Below are positions 6,984-12,424 of a stretch of 12,424 bases of DNA, in pieces; positions within the stretch are counted from its first letter, which is position 1; every line of letters begins with the position of its first letter. The position numbers were made by a program, and so were the translations under genes. Under the pieces are notes generated by a model, which saw only the letters and a list, made by a program, of their open reading frames with translations, made no database searches and had not been told where the DNA came from. The stretch is from Akkermansiaceae bacterium UBA3385 (GTDB taxonomy: Bacteria; Verrucomicrobiota; Verrucomicrobiia; Verrucomicrobiales; Akkermansiaceae), in the NCBI GenBank assembly GCA_002358905.1, contig DEPT01000060.1:1-12424 (forward strand). Direction: 5' to 3'.

Positions 6984-7277
6984 TTATGGACAAGTCTTTC
7001 CCTTATTCACTTTGCCTCGTCCGGTGTGTTCCTTGAAGGTGACGACTTTTCGCGCTGGCAACTGGTGTTCGCAGTTTGTGCCTGGCAGCAGGAGTTTGCG
7101 AGGGGCCCGGGTCTGCACTTTGAAGGTGCCGAAATGTGCTATTTTCACGATGCCGTCCGTATTCAGACCATCCGTTACGGCTCGCAGAACGGCATCGAGC
7201 GCCAGCTGGGCCGCCATGGGGGTGGCTGTGCCTCCAAGCTGGTCTCGCACCAGTTCCTGCAGACCTTGGCGGTTCAT
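6984..7277 (-). CDS. HU/IHF family DNA-binding protein, divergent
   Basis: 97 residues, slightly longer than the usual 90. HU and IHF proteins bend DNA as dimers and shape the nucleoid. The helical N-terminal half (1-40) leads into the family core HFGTFKV (48-54), then RAPRK (57-61) and the arm, and returns at LPARKVVTFK (73-82). The arm tip normally reads GRNPxTG. Here it reads LLLPGTN (62-68), which keeps the intercalating Pro (Pro65) but loses the flanking Arg and Asn. A lysine-rich tail with a Cys-Pro end follows (91-97). It could be a specialised HU paralogue rather than the main one. The start is fixed by a strong AGGAG at 7281-7285, 3 bp before the ATG. It is the last gene of the Sel1-queG-yugP-HU operon. 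Confidence 0.82.
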   Translation of the reverse strand: MNRQGLQELVRDQLGGTATPMAAQLALDAVLRAVTDGLNTDGIVKIAHFGTFKVQTRAPRKLLLPGTNCEHQLPARKVVTFKEHTGRGKVNKGKTCP

Positions 7278-7280
7278 CGT

Positions 7281-7285
7281 CTCCT
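7281..7285 (-). promoter_or_regulatory. Strong Shine-Dalgarno site for the HU-like gene
   Basis: AGGAG on the minus strand, 3 bp before the ATG, in the 12 bp gap after the upstream stop. It is one of the few strong Shine-Dalgarno sites in the window and argues for efficient internal translation from the operon message. Confidence 0.65.
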
Positions 7286-7289
7286 GGGG

Positions 7290-8090
7290 TTAATCCCGGT
7301 TGTTGTTCATGCGGCTGAACAGAATCAGAGCATAATACAGCAGCATGGCCAGAGATGAAAGCGCGGCAGCCACGTACGTCATGGCAGCCCAGCGGAGGGC
7401 TGTGCCTGCCTGTCCGTGCATAGCCCGGTCTGCCAGCTGGCTATCCCGCAGCCATGCCAGAGCACGGCGGGAAGCATCGAACTCCACCGGCAGCGTGACC
7501 AGCGCAAAAACGGTGGTGGTTGCATACAGCGCAAGGCCAATCCATGCCACCGTGGTGCCGCTGCCCATAGCCAGCAGCCCGAGACCTGCCATCAGCACAA
7601 TCTGCCCCAATCGGGAACCGATGTTCACCATGGGAACCAGCGATGATCTCAGCCCCAGCCAGGGATAGGCGTGCGCATGTTGCACCGCGTGTCCGCATTC
7701 ATGCGCGGCCACGGCCATGGCTGCCACGCTGGCTTCATTGTATACGCTTTCGCTCAGGTTTACGGTGCGGTCCAGGGGATTGTAATGGTCTGTAAGTCTG
7801 CCGGGGGTGGAAATAACCTGCACATTGTCCAGCCCGCATTGCATGAGCATGCGTCTTGCTGTTTCCGCGCCTGTGAGAGGCGCAGGCTCCTGGGAGTAGC
7901 GGTTAAAGGCATTCTTCAGCCCCATTTGCACCATGCCGCCAATAAATGCTGTTATCAGCACGAGTGCCAGGCCTATGAGCGTGACTCCACTGTACATACC
8001 ACCCACCGCACCGGCGGAGCCGTAGTAAAAATCATTGCCGTGGCCATAGTAGTAGCTCGCTTGTGCGAGAATAATGGGTAAATCTATCAT
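7290..8090 (-). CDS. YugP-type membrane neutral zinc metallopeptidase
   Basis: 266 residues. The zinc-binding motif HECGH is at 130-134 (His130, Glu131, His134), and the probable third ligand is Glu203 in LPVEFDAS (200-207), as in the YugP/Zn-dependent protease 2 family. Hydrophobic segments are seen at about 36-57, 164-175, 180-202 and 233-258, so it is an integral membrane protein with its active site near the membrane. Its substrate is unknown, as for most of the family. The N-terminus (11-35) is unusually rich in Tyr and Gly (SYYYGHGNDFYYG). Further family patterns are the NPLDRTVNLSESVY stretch (104-117) and the AVAAHECGHAVQHA helix (126-139). It lies 39 bp after queG, with a weak AGAAAG before the ATG, and 12 bp before the HU-like gene. 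Confidence 0.88.
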   Translation of the reverse strand: MIDLPIILAQASYYYGHGNDFYYGSAGAVGGMYSGVTLIGLALVLITAFIGGMVQMGLKNAFNRYSQEPAPLTGAETARRMLMQCGLDNVQVISTPGRLTDHYNPLDRTVNLSESVYNEASVAAMAVAAHECGHAVQHAHAYPWLGLRSSLVPMVNIGSRLGQIVLMAGLGLLAMGSGTTVAWIGLALYATTTVFALVTLPVEFDASRRALAWLRDSQLADRAMHGQAGTALRWAAMTYVAAALSSLAMLLYYALILFSRMNNNRD

Positions 8091-8129
8091 ATCTTTCTGC
8101 GTTTATGATGCCGGGGCCGGGGGTATTGT

Positions 8130-9029
8130 TCAAAAATTGATGTTTTCAATATTTCTGCGCATGTGCTCAGCGCCAATACGTCGTATAGGGCTTTTGGCGA
8201 AGAAATTGCGGAAGTCCTCGTCCTCCATGCTGTTGAGTTGCTGAATGCTCACTTTGACCAGGGGGGCTGGCATGAGCAGGTGGGGGTCGATGCGCCGCTG
8301 GGTGTCCCGTTTGTTCCAGGGACATGCCTCCTGGCAGGCGTCGCAGCCGTATAGATGCCCGCCTTGCGCTTCTACAATATCTGACGGCGCCGGGGATTTA
8401 GCCTCTATGGTCCAGAAAGAGAGACAGCGCCTGGCATCACAGCAGCCGTTGTGTATCGCCGCCGTGGGGCAGGCTTGTTCGCACCGGTGGCAGTTGCCGC
8501 AACGGTTCGGAACAGGGGCGGTGGTGGGAATATTCAGCGTGGTCAGAATGCTGGCAAGAAAACAGTACGACCCGCCTTTTTCTCGAATCAGCAGCCCGTT
8601 GCGCCCAATCCACCCCAGCCCGGATAATGCCGCAAAAAATCGCTCACTTACGGGGCCGCTGTCTGTGAAGCAACGCTGCACCCCGCCGTAGAATTGAAGT
8701 GTTTCATCCAGGTCAGCCAGTTTTTCGGCCAGTAGTTTGTGATAATCTTCACCCTGCGCATAGCGGGCTATGCTCCCCCCGGCAGCGCGGTTGTCGTGCC
8801 GAGGATATTCATAGGTGAGCATGATGACCCGCTTCACCCCTGGCAGCACCAGTTCCGGATTTTCCCGTGCGGGAAGGTGGCGTGCCATCCACTCCATGTC
8901 TGCGTGTTTTCCTTCGGCAATGAATGAGGCCAGTCTGTCCCCCTGGGGAGCATGGGCATCTGCAACGCCGACCGCCGAAAAACCCAGCGATCTGGCTGCG
9001 TATCCCAGGGCCTGCAGAATGGGGTGCAT
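8130..9029 (-). CDS. queG: Epoxyqueuosine reductase, short form
   Basis: Reduces epoxyqueuosine to queuosine in the anticodon loops of tRNA-Tyr, -His, -Asn and -Asp, using cobalamin and two 4Fe-4S clusters, in the cytoplasm. Visible motifs: ARYAQGEDYH (88-97); FTDSGPVSER (121-130, with Asp123 the conserved catalytic acid); GWIGRNGLLI (139-148); ferredoxin motif CGNCHRCEQACP (177-188, Cys177/180/183/187); CLSFWTIE (202-209); and the second cluster CDACQEACPWN (229-239, Cys229/232/236). At 299 residues it is shorter than the roughly 340-380 of many QueG proteins because the C-terminal HEAT-like part is missing. Core catalysis should be intact. The start follows the Sel1 gene stop by 8 bp without a strong ribosome-binding site. 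Confidence 0.93.
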   Translation of the reverse strand: MHPILQALGYAARSLGFSAVGVADAHAPQGDRLASFIAEGKHADMEWMARHLPARENPELVLPGVKRVIMLTYEYPRHDNRAAGGSIARYAQGEDYHKLLAEKLADLDETLQFYGGVQRCFTDSGPVSERFFAALSGLGWIGRNGLLIREKGGSYCFLASILTTLNIPTTAPVPNRCGNCHRCEQACPTAAIHNGCCDARRCLSFWTIEAKSPAPSDIVEAQGGHLYGCDACQEACPWNKRDTQRRIDPHLLMPAPLVKVSIQQLNSMEDEDFRNFFAKSPIRRIGAEHMRRNIENINF

Positions 9030-9037
9030 GGTGAAAA

Positions 9038-10018
9038 TCAGAGAGAATCGTTATCCGGATTGAGCAGCAGCCAGCCGCGCAGACGGTCCTGCGCGTATTC
9101 AGATACAGGCAAGGCCTGGATGATGTGCTGAGTGGCGTTGTCTATTCTGGTTTGAGTCGGTGTTGTGCTGATGTGCTGGGCACGCACGCCCTCCTTGAAT
9201 GCTAATCTCTGCATATTGGCAGAAGCTTCCTTGTTGCCCAGGTAGGCTGCCTTTCTGTACAGACGAAGCGCCTTTTCCGGGTCCCGAGGGGTGGGGTAGC
9301 CTTTTTCAAACATGGCACCAAGGTTGTTCAGGCATCTTGCATCATCGAGCCGGGCCCCCAGCCGGAACAGCTCAAAAGCCTTGCGGGCATTGCGCGGCAG
9401 CCCCAGCCCTTGTGCGCACATGTGCCCCATGTAGAAAAACAGATGCGGTGTCTTCGGATTCTTCTGCGCCTGTTCTCGCAGAAGTTTCCATGCCTGTTCA
9501 GGGTTGGGCTTTGTCCCTATGCCCGACATCAGGTACCGCGCTAATTCTACTTTTGCCTGCGGCATGCCGCGTCTGGCTGCCTTCTGCATCCAGTTGTAGG
9601 CCTCCTGCTTGTCGGCCGCGCTGCCATATCCTTTTTCCATGTACAGAGCCAGGCGGTACATGGCCTCTGTGCGGACGTCTCCGCTGCTTTCCGAAATCTG
9701 GTCCATCCGGGGTTCTTCTGCCATGGCTCGTGCCTGTGAAAGTGCTTTTCCTGGATTTGCTTCCAGCCCGCGGAACTTTCCCTCATAGACATCCATGAGC
9801 AGCAGGGCTGCTTCCAGGTGCTTTTCCCGGGCGCACGTTTCCAGCAGCATGGGCACCGCTCCCACGTTCTGGATGGACCTGTCCTCCAGCATGGCTTTGG
9901 CTTGCACGTACATGCTTTCCACATCCCACTTGCTCAGCTTGCTGCTCAAGCGAGTCTCCCCCCGTGCTGCACCTGTCAGGAGCAGCAGAACAGAGATTAG
10001 AATGTAGCCCCGGTGCAT
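9038..10018 (-). CDS. Secreted Sel1-repeat protein
   Basis: 326 residues. A signal peptide is clear (MHRGYILISVLLLLTGAARG, cleavage near 20), and no lipobox Cys is seen, so the product should be periplasmic or secreted. The body is a solenoid of Sel1-like helical repeats: a degenerate one at about 68-100, then about 117-153 (MYRLALYMEKGYG through ARRGMPQA), 154-190, 193-226 and 227-263 (LNNLGAMFEKG through AYLGNKEA). Such repeats act as protein-binding scaffolds and the partner is not evident. The C-terminal 60 residues have no recognisable domain. It is the first gene of the Sel1-queG-yugP-HU operon, with a promoter placed for a leaderless message. A second, single Sel1 repeat occurs in the J-domain protein at the left end. 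Confidence 0.87.
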   Translation of the reverse strand: MHRGYILISVLLLLTGAARGETRLSSKLSKWDVESMYVQAKAMLEDRSIQNVGAVPMLLETCAREKHLEAALLLMDVYEGKFRGLEANPGKALSQARAMAEEPRMDQISESSGDVRTEAMYRLALYMEKGYGSAADKQEAYNWMQKAARRGMPQAKVELARYLMSGIGTKPNPEQAWKLLREQAQKNPKTPHLFFYMGHMCAQGLGLPRNARKAFELFRLGARLDDARCLNNLGAMFEKGYPTPRDPEKALRLYRKAAYLGNKEASANMQRLAFKEGVRAQHISTTPTQTRIDNATQHIIQALPVSEYAQDRLRGWLLLNPDNDSL

Positions 10019-10024
10019 AAGCTC

Positions 10025-10053
10025 TGTATAGCACGCCAGTCATGATTTGTCCA
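10025..10053 (-). promoter_or_regulatory. Sigma-70-like promoter of the Sel1-queG operon, leaderless spacing
   Basis: On the minus strand, TGGACA (10053-10048), a 17 bp spacer, then TATACA (10030-10025). The -10 ends 6 bp before the ATG at 10018, again leaving little or no 5' untranslated region. It stands back to back with the tRNA promoter, about 30 bp away. Confidence 0.6.
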
Positions 10054-10082
10054 TGTTTTTCCACCTTTCTTGAGATTTATGC

Positions 10083-10111
10083 TTGACTTTGTGACGCGCA
10101 GCCTGTAATAT
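10083..10111 (+). promoter_or_regulatory. Promoter of the tRNA-Lys/tRNA-Glu operon
   Basis: TTGACT (10083-10088), a 17 bp spacer, then TAATAT (10106-10111). This is close to the sigma-70 consensus. It predicts a start near 10118, about 20 bp before the mature 5' end of tRNA-Lys, which is normal for an RNase P-processed precursor. Confidence 0.8.
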
Positions 10112-10138
10112 CCGCTCGCCGATTTATACGGTGCCAGT

Positions 10139-10211
10139 GCGCGAATAGCTCAGTTGGTAGAGCAGTAGACTTTTAATCTATTGGTCTCGGGTTCGAGTCC
10201 CGATTCGCGTA
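10139..10211 (+). tRNA. tRNA-Lys (anticodon UUU)
   Basis: A full cloverleaf folds by hand. The acceptor GCGCGAA (10139-10145) pairs with TTCGCGT (10204-10210), the discriminator is A (10211), and the D arm is GCTC/GAGC (10148-10163). The anticodon stem GTAGA/TCTAT encloses loop CTTTTAA with anticodon TTT at 10172-10174. The T arm is TCGGG, TTCGAGT, CCCGA (10187-10203). CCA is not encoded. The first acceptor pair is G1-U72 wobble. It is first in a two-tRNA operon. Confidence 0.95.
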
Positions 10212-10217
10212 CTACAT

Positions 10218-10289
10218 GTCCCCATCGTCTAGGGGTTAGGACATATGATTCTCAGTCATAGAACCGCGGTTCGAATCCGCGTGGGGATG
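10218..10289 (+). tRNA. tRNA-Glu (anticodon CUC)
   Basis: The acceptor GTCCCCA (10218-10224) pairs with TGGGGAT (10282-10288), and the discriminator is G (10289). The D stem is GTC with GAC plus a T-G pair (10227-10242). The anticodon stem TATGA/TCATA encloses loop TTCTCAG with anticodon CTC at 10251-10253. The T arm is CGCGG, TTCGAAT, CCGCG (10265-10281). CCA is not encoded. It reads GAG, so the UUC isoacceptor should be elsewhere in the genome. It too has a G1-U72 terminal pair. It lies 6 bp after tRNA-Lys. Confidence 0.94.
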
Positions 10290-10297
10290 CTCAAGGG

Positions 10298-10328
10298 AAA
10301 GCCCGAGGTTAACGCCTCGGGCTTTCTT
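10298..10328 (+). terminator. Rho-independent terminator of the tRNA operon
   Basis: GCCCGAGG (10301-10308) pairs with CCTCGGGC (10315-10322) around TTAACG, flanked by AAA and TTT that lengthen the stem to 11 bp. A T-rich stretch (TTTCTTATTTCTG) follows. It begins 9 bp after tRNA-Glu. Confidence 0.85.
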
Positions 10329-10346
10329 ATTTCTGTTGCTGCATGC

Positions 10347-10379
10347 AAAAACCCCGGCTGGAATATCCAACCGGGGTTT
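10347..10379 (-). terminator. Rho-independent terminator after fabI
   Basis: AAACCCCGG (10349-10357) pairs with CCGGGGTTT (10371-10379). An inner TGG/CCA stem follows after one mismatch, with loop AATAT. On the minus strand the hairpin ends in a T run (10351-10347). It lies 23 bp beyond the fabI stop and faces the tRNA terminator. Confidence 0.85.
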
Positions 10380-10402
10380 GTTGTCAGAGGGTTCAACTGT
10401 GT

Positions 10403-11197
10403 TTACATGCCAACGATTTCATAACCGCCGTCCACATAGAGGACCTGGCCGGTCATGGAGGCAGCTCCATCGCTGGCAAGGTAGGTGGCAGTGGCGCCGA
10501 GTTCCTCCAGTGTGCAGGAGCGCTGCAGAGGGGCTTTCTCTTCGTACACTTTGAACATGCCGGTGAAGCCGGACACGCCGCGGGCGGCCAGTGTCTGCAC
10601 CGGGCCGGCGGAGATACAGTTCACGCGGATGGGCGCTTCGCGGCGCCCCAGGTCATAGGCCAGGTACTTGCAGCAGGTTTCGAGGGCGGCCTTGGATACA
10701 GCCATGAGGTTGTAGTTCGGCACGACTTTCTGGCTGGCGTAGTAGCTGAGTGCGGTGATGGAACCGCCGTTCACCATGTAAGGAGCCACGGCTCGGGAGA
10801 GCGCAATGAGGGAATAGGCTGATACCTGCAGGGAAAGGTTCCAAGCATCGCGGGGGATGTCTGAGAAGTGACCATCCAGGGTGCCGGGAGCCTTGGGGGC
10901 AAAGGCAATGGCATGCAGCAGCATGTCTACATGGTCGGTGTGCTCACCCACAAAGGTGAAGAAGTCTGCAATGGATTGGTCATCGGACACATCAAGAGAG
11001 CACACGGGAGTATCTTCGCCGAAGTGTTCCTTCACCAGTTTGATGACGCCATCCTTGAGACGCTCGCCCTGGTAGTTGAAGATAAGCTTTGCGCCAGCTT
11101 CATGCCAGGCCTTGGCGATGCCGAATGCGATGCTGCGGTGGTTTGCGACGCCGGTCACAATGCCGACCTTGCCTTCTAAGGGTTTTGTAATGGACAT
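10403..11197 (-). CDS. fabI: Enoyl-[acyl-carrier-protein] reductase (NADH), FabI type
   Basis: Performs the last step of each fatty-acid elongation cycle, reducing trans-2-enoyl-ACP with NAD(P)H, as a cytoplasmic tetramer. It is the target of triclosan and isoniazid-type inhibitors in this family. With the start at 11197 the protein has 264 residues, the usual size. Signatures: cofactor loop GVANHRSIAFGIA (16-28), LDVSD (68-72), and the FabI pattern of two tyrosines and a lysine at Tyr152, Tyr162 and Lys169 (YNLMAVSK, Tyr-x6-Lys). A conserved SAGPV stretch (196-200) precedes the flexible substrate loop, and VDGGY is near the end. An upstream in-frame ATG at 11275 would overlap the preceding gene and add 26 residues unlike the family, so MSITKPLEGK was chosen. 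It follows the ybjN-like gene by 22 bp, is probably co-transcribed with it, and ends at a clear terminator. Confidence 0.96.
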   Translation of the reverse strand: MSITKPLEGKVGIVTGVANHRSIAFGIAKAWHEAGAKLIFNYQGERLKDGVIKLVKEHFGEDTPVCSLDVSDDQSIADFFTFVGEHTDHVDMLLHAIAFAPKAPGTLDGHFSDIPRDAWNLSLQVSAYSLIALSRAVAPYMVNGGSITALSYYASQKVVPNYNLMAVSKAALETCCKYLAYDLGRREAPIRVNCISAGPVQTLAARGVSGFTGMFKVYEEKAPLQRSCTLEELGATATYLASDGAASMTGQVLYVDGGYEIVGM

Positions 11198-11219
11198 AGT
11201 GTCTGTTGTTGGTAGAGGG

Positions 11220-11675
11220 TTAATACAGGGGGAACTCCTGCATGATGATGCGAGGATAGGTGTGTGCCATGCCAATGCCGACGTCTTCCATGTGCTTGAT
11301 CTGGGCGCGAACTTCTTCTGCGGTTACGTTGGAATCCGTTACGACATACTTGAGACGGTAGTAGACAAGACCGCTTTCCATATCAATGAGCAGCTGGCCC
11401 TCCGGCAGATTCGCATTCAGCGTAAGCAGCAGCATGCTCACCTCGGCACGGTCGGCGGGGGAAATACGATAGGCGAAATTGACATCGAACACCAGACTGC
11501 ACGGATCCTTCAGTTCGGTGAACATAAAAGAGCAGGGAATTTCCGTGTTCGTGACGGGAAGATAGGCAAGGCCGATTTTCTCACTGTCAGCCCCCATGGT
11601 AACCCACTGGTAGGCTTCACCGTGGCTGATGAGGTGCTGGCGGACCTGGGCCAGCAGATTGGGTTGGTTCGGCAT
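11220..11675 (-). CDS. YbjN domain-containing protein
   Basis: 151 residues without a signal peptide or membrane segment. The middle and end (LLTLNANLPEGQLLIDMESGLVYYRLKYVV, about 82-111, then a helical RAQIKHMEDVG stretch) resemble the YbjN family, whose fold is like type III secretion chaperones. In enterobacteria YbjN affects motility, surface traits and stress, and in other groups its role is unknown. Assignment rests on the pattern of short strands and the VYYR-like motif, so it is moderate. It has its own promoter, a roughly 40-base leader with a short GGGAT/ATCCC hairpin, and it precedes fabI by 22 bp. Pairing with fabI may only be operon economy. Confidence 0.65.
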   Translation of the reverse strand: MPNQPNLLAQVRQHLISHGEAYQWVTMGADSEKIGLAYLPVTNTEIPCSFMFTELKDPCSLVFDVNFAYRISPADRAEVSMLLLTLNANLPEGQLLIDMESGLVYYRLKYVVTDSNVTAEEVRAQIKHMEDVGIGMAHTYPRIIMQEFPLY

Positions 11676-11722
11676 ATGTTTTCTAAAAGGTTGCGGGATG
11701 TGAATCCCTCGTTTCGAATATC

Positions 11723-11751
11723 ATCCTACATGGAAGCTGGAGATAAGTCAA
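11723..11751 (-). promoter_or_regulatory. Promoter of the ybjN-like/fabI operon
   Basis: On the minus strand, TTGACT (11751-11746), a 17 bp spacer, then TAGGAT (11728-11723). The expected start is near 11716, leaving a leader of about 40 bases. The leader can form a small hairpin, GGGAT (11708-11704) with ATCCC (11699-11695). The -35 and spacing equal those of the tRNA promoter. Confidence 0.75.
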
Positions 11752-11846
11752 GTATTACTGTGCGAAATAGCTCTGCAAATATGCTATAACATGTAATTTT
11801 TTTCGGAGTCTTTGTGATGAGCCGGTTCGTACAGGGGCGGAGTAAC

Positions 11847-11873
11847 AAAAAAAGGGCGACCTTGCGGCCGCCC
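11847..11873 (-). terminator. Rho-independent terminator after the marR-type gene
   Basis: On the minus strand, GGGCGGCC (11873-11866), loop GCAA (a GNRA tetraloop), GGTCGCCC (11861-11854), then seven T (11853-11847). The stem has 8 pairs with one G-U. It lies 7 bp beyond the stop codon. Confidence 0.92.
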
Positions 11874-11879
11874 AAAGGA

Positions 11880-12332
11880 TTACTTGGTCATTTTTTCAAC
11901 AATGTTGGAGAATGTATTTATCTCCTCCTCTGTGAGGTGCTGCGCCCGGCGGTCCAGTTCATCGTGGAATCGGGCATACACATCATCGAACAATGCCAAG
12001 CCTCTTTCTGTAAGCTTGATGCAGACTGCTCTGCGGTCATTCGGATTAGGGTTGCGAACCATAAATCCTTTGCTGACAATGGATTCAACCAGGAGAGACG
12101 TAGCCGGAATGGTCATCTGCATGTGCTTGGCAAGCACTTTGAGCGAAACTCCTTCCGGGGCGTCTTCCAGCAGTAGTTTCAGTTGTGATATGGCAGAACC
12201 CTGGCGTACAGTTAATCCGTACATTTTTTTCTGAGTCGGCGCATTGATGGCTTTGATGCTATCACGTCGAAGATCATCCAGTATTTCCAGAAGTCTTCGG
12301 AATAAGACATGTGGCGATTTCGTGCAAACCAT
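11880..12332 (-). CDS. MarR-family transcriptional regulator
   Basis: 150 residues, typical for MarR proteins, which bind short palindromes as dimers and release DNA when a ligand or oxidant binds. The winged helix is visible: helices around 44-57 and 63-71 (SLKVLAKHMQM), a recognition helix at about 74-88 (IPATSLLVESIVSKG), and the wing with RNPNPNDRRAVCIKLTERG (93-111) carrying the conserved DRR (Asp99, Arg100, Arg101). The end helices (112-150) would form the dimer interface. Cys3 and Cys104 are present but the ligand type is not evident. No Shine-Dalgarno site is seen, and the -10 box ends 8 bp before the ATG. A 7+7 bp palindrome overlaps its -35. The regulated target may be a divergent gene to the right of the window. 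Confidence 0.9.
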   Translation of the reverse strand: MVCTKSPHVLFRRLLEILDDLRRDSIKAINAPTQKKMYGLTVRQGSAISQLKLLLEDAPEGVSLKVLAKHMQMTIPATSLLVESIVSKGFMVRNPNPNDRRAVCIKLTERGLALFDDVYARFHDELDRRAQHLTEEEINTFSNIVEKMTK

Positions 12333-12340
12333 ACGCTCAT

Positions 12341-12367
12341 ACTATAGATTTTAATCAGGCTTGGCAA
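12341..12367 (-). promoter_or_regulatory. Probable marR promoter, leaderless spacing
   Basis: On the minus strand, TTGCCA (12367-12362), a 15 bp spacer (short), then TATAGT (12346-12341). The -10 ends 8 bp before the ATG at 12332. The -35 lies inside the palindrome at 12357-12371, so a bound repressor would block polymerase. Confidence 0.5.
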
Positions 12368-12371
12368 GCCT
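12357..12371. promoter_or_regulatory. Palindromic candidate operator for the MarR regulator
   Basis: AGGCTTG, one base, CAAGCCT: a perfect 7 bp inverted repeat 25-39 bp upstream of the marR start. Its size and place fit MarR autoregulation. It sits between the marR promoter and a possible divergent promoter. Confidence 0.6.
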
Positions 12372-12375
12372 AAAT

Positions 12376-12404
12376 TTGCTGCTATATCGGAAATTTTGTT
12401 AGAT
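12376..12404 (+). promoter_or_regulatory. Possible divergent promoter toward the right edge
   Basis: TTGCTG (12376-12381), a 17 bp spacer, then TTAGAT (12399-12404) on the plus strand. It starts 4 bp after the MarR palindrome and would drive a gene beyond the window. It is supported only by the match to consensus. Confidence 0.35.
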
Positions 12405-12424
12405 TGAGAAGTGTAAAAACAAAT

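Noticed and set aside
10139..10289. Functional link between the tRNA genes and nearby queG
   Set aside because: Queuosine is made in tRNAs with GUN anticodons (Tyr, His, Asn, Asp). The tRNAs here are Lys(UUU) and Glu(CUC), and they are transcribed in the opposite direction.
11198..11275. Longer fabI start at 11275
   Set aside because: It adds 26 residues unlike FabI and overlaps the end of the ybjN-like gene. The MSITKPLEGK start gives the usual FabI length.
1..12424. Signs of a mobile element, CRISPR array, phage or defence island
   Set aside because: No repeats with regular spacing, no transposase, integrase, restriction or toxin-antitoxin motifs were seen. Although tRNA genes are frequent integration sites, no direct repeat of a tRNA 3' end was found.

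Overview
The window reads as ordinary chromosomal DNA from a free-standing bacterial genome, most likely a member of Verrucomicrobiota close to Akkermansia. This is an inference from the mix of a secreted GH95 fucosidase, MEP-pathway IspD, FabI, J-domain and Sel1 proteins and moderately high GC. No marker gene here fixes the taxon. There is no transposase, integrase, CRISPR array, phage gene or toxin-antitoxin pair. Coding density is high and no gene-free stretch exceeds about 235 bases.

Layout. Bases 1-234 are non-coding. A plus-strand operon follows: yqeY, ispD (12 bp later), an atypical NAD(P)-binding SDR/epimerase that overlaps ispD by 4 bp, and a J-domain/membrane/Sel1 protein. It meets, 6 bp away, a minus-strand gene of unknown function with a very basic C-terminus. 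Continuing on the minus strand are an FHA-domain protein and, 20 bp after it, a secreted GH95 alpha-L-fucosidase that ends at a strong terminator. Next is a four-gene minus-strand operon, read from right to left: secreted Sel1-repeat protein, QueG epoxyqueuosine reductase, YugP-type membrane zinc peptidase and an HU/IHF-family protein. A short plus-strand operon of tRNA-Lys(UUU) and tRNA-Glu(CUC) follows, with its own promoter and terminator. The right end holds a minus-strand ybjN-like/fabI pair with its own promoter and terminator, then a MarR-family regulator with a terminator and a palindromic promoter region.

How the genes fit together. Most are housekeeping: isoprenoid precursor synthesis (IspD), fatty-acid elongation (FabI), tRNA modification (QueG) and tRNA supply. 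Envelope and niche functions are the GH95 enzyme, the Sel1 proteins and the YugP-like peptidase. The MarR gene probably controls itself and a divergent gene just beyond the right edge.

No clear new multi-gene system is visible. The most notable signals are: (1) several genes whose sigma-70-like -10 box ends only 6-8 bp before the ATG, implying leaderless mRNAs; (2) a run of nine C in the FHA gene, placed so that slippage would remove the FHA domain; (3) a membrane J-domain protein with a probable periplasmic Sel1 repeat; (4) highly basic C-terminal tails on two adjacent, otherwise unrelated proteins; and (5) two neighbouring tRNAs that both have a G1-U72 terminal pair.
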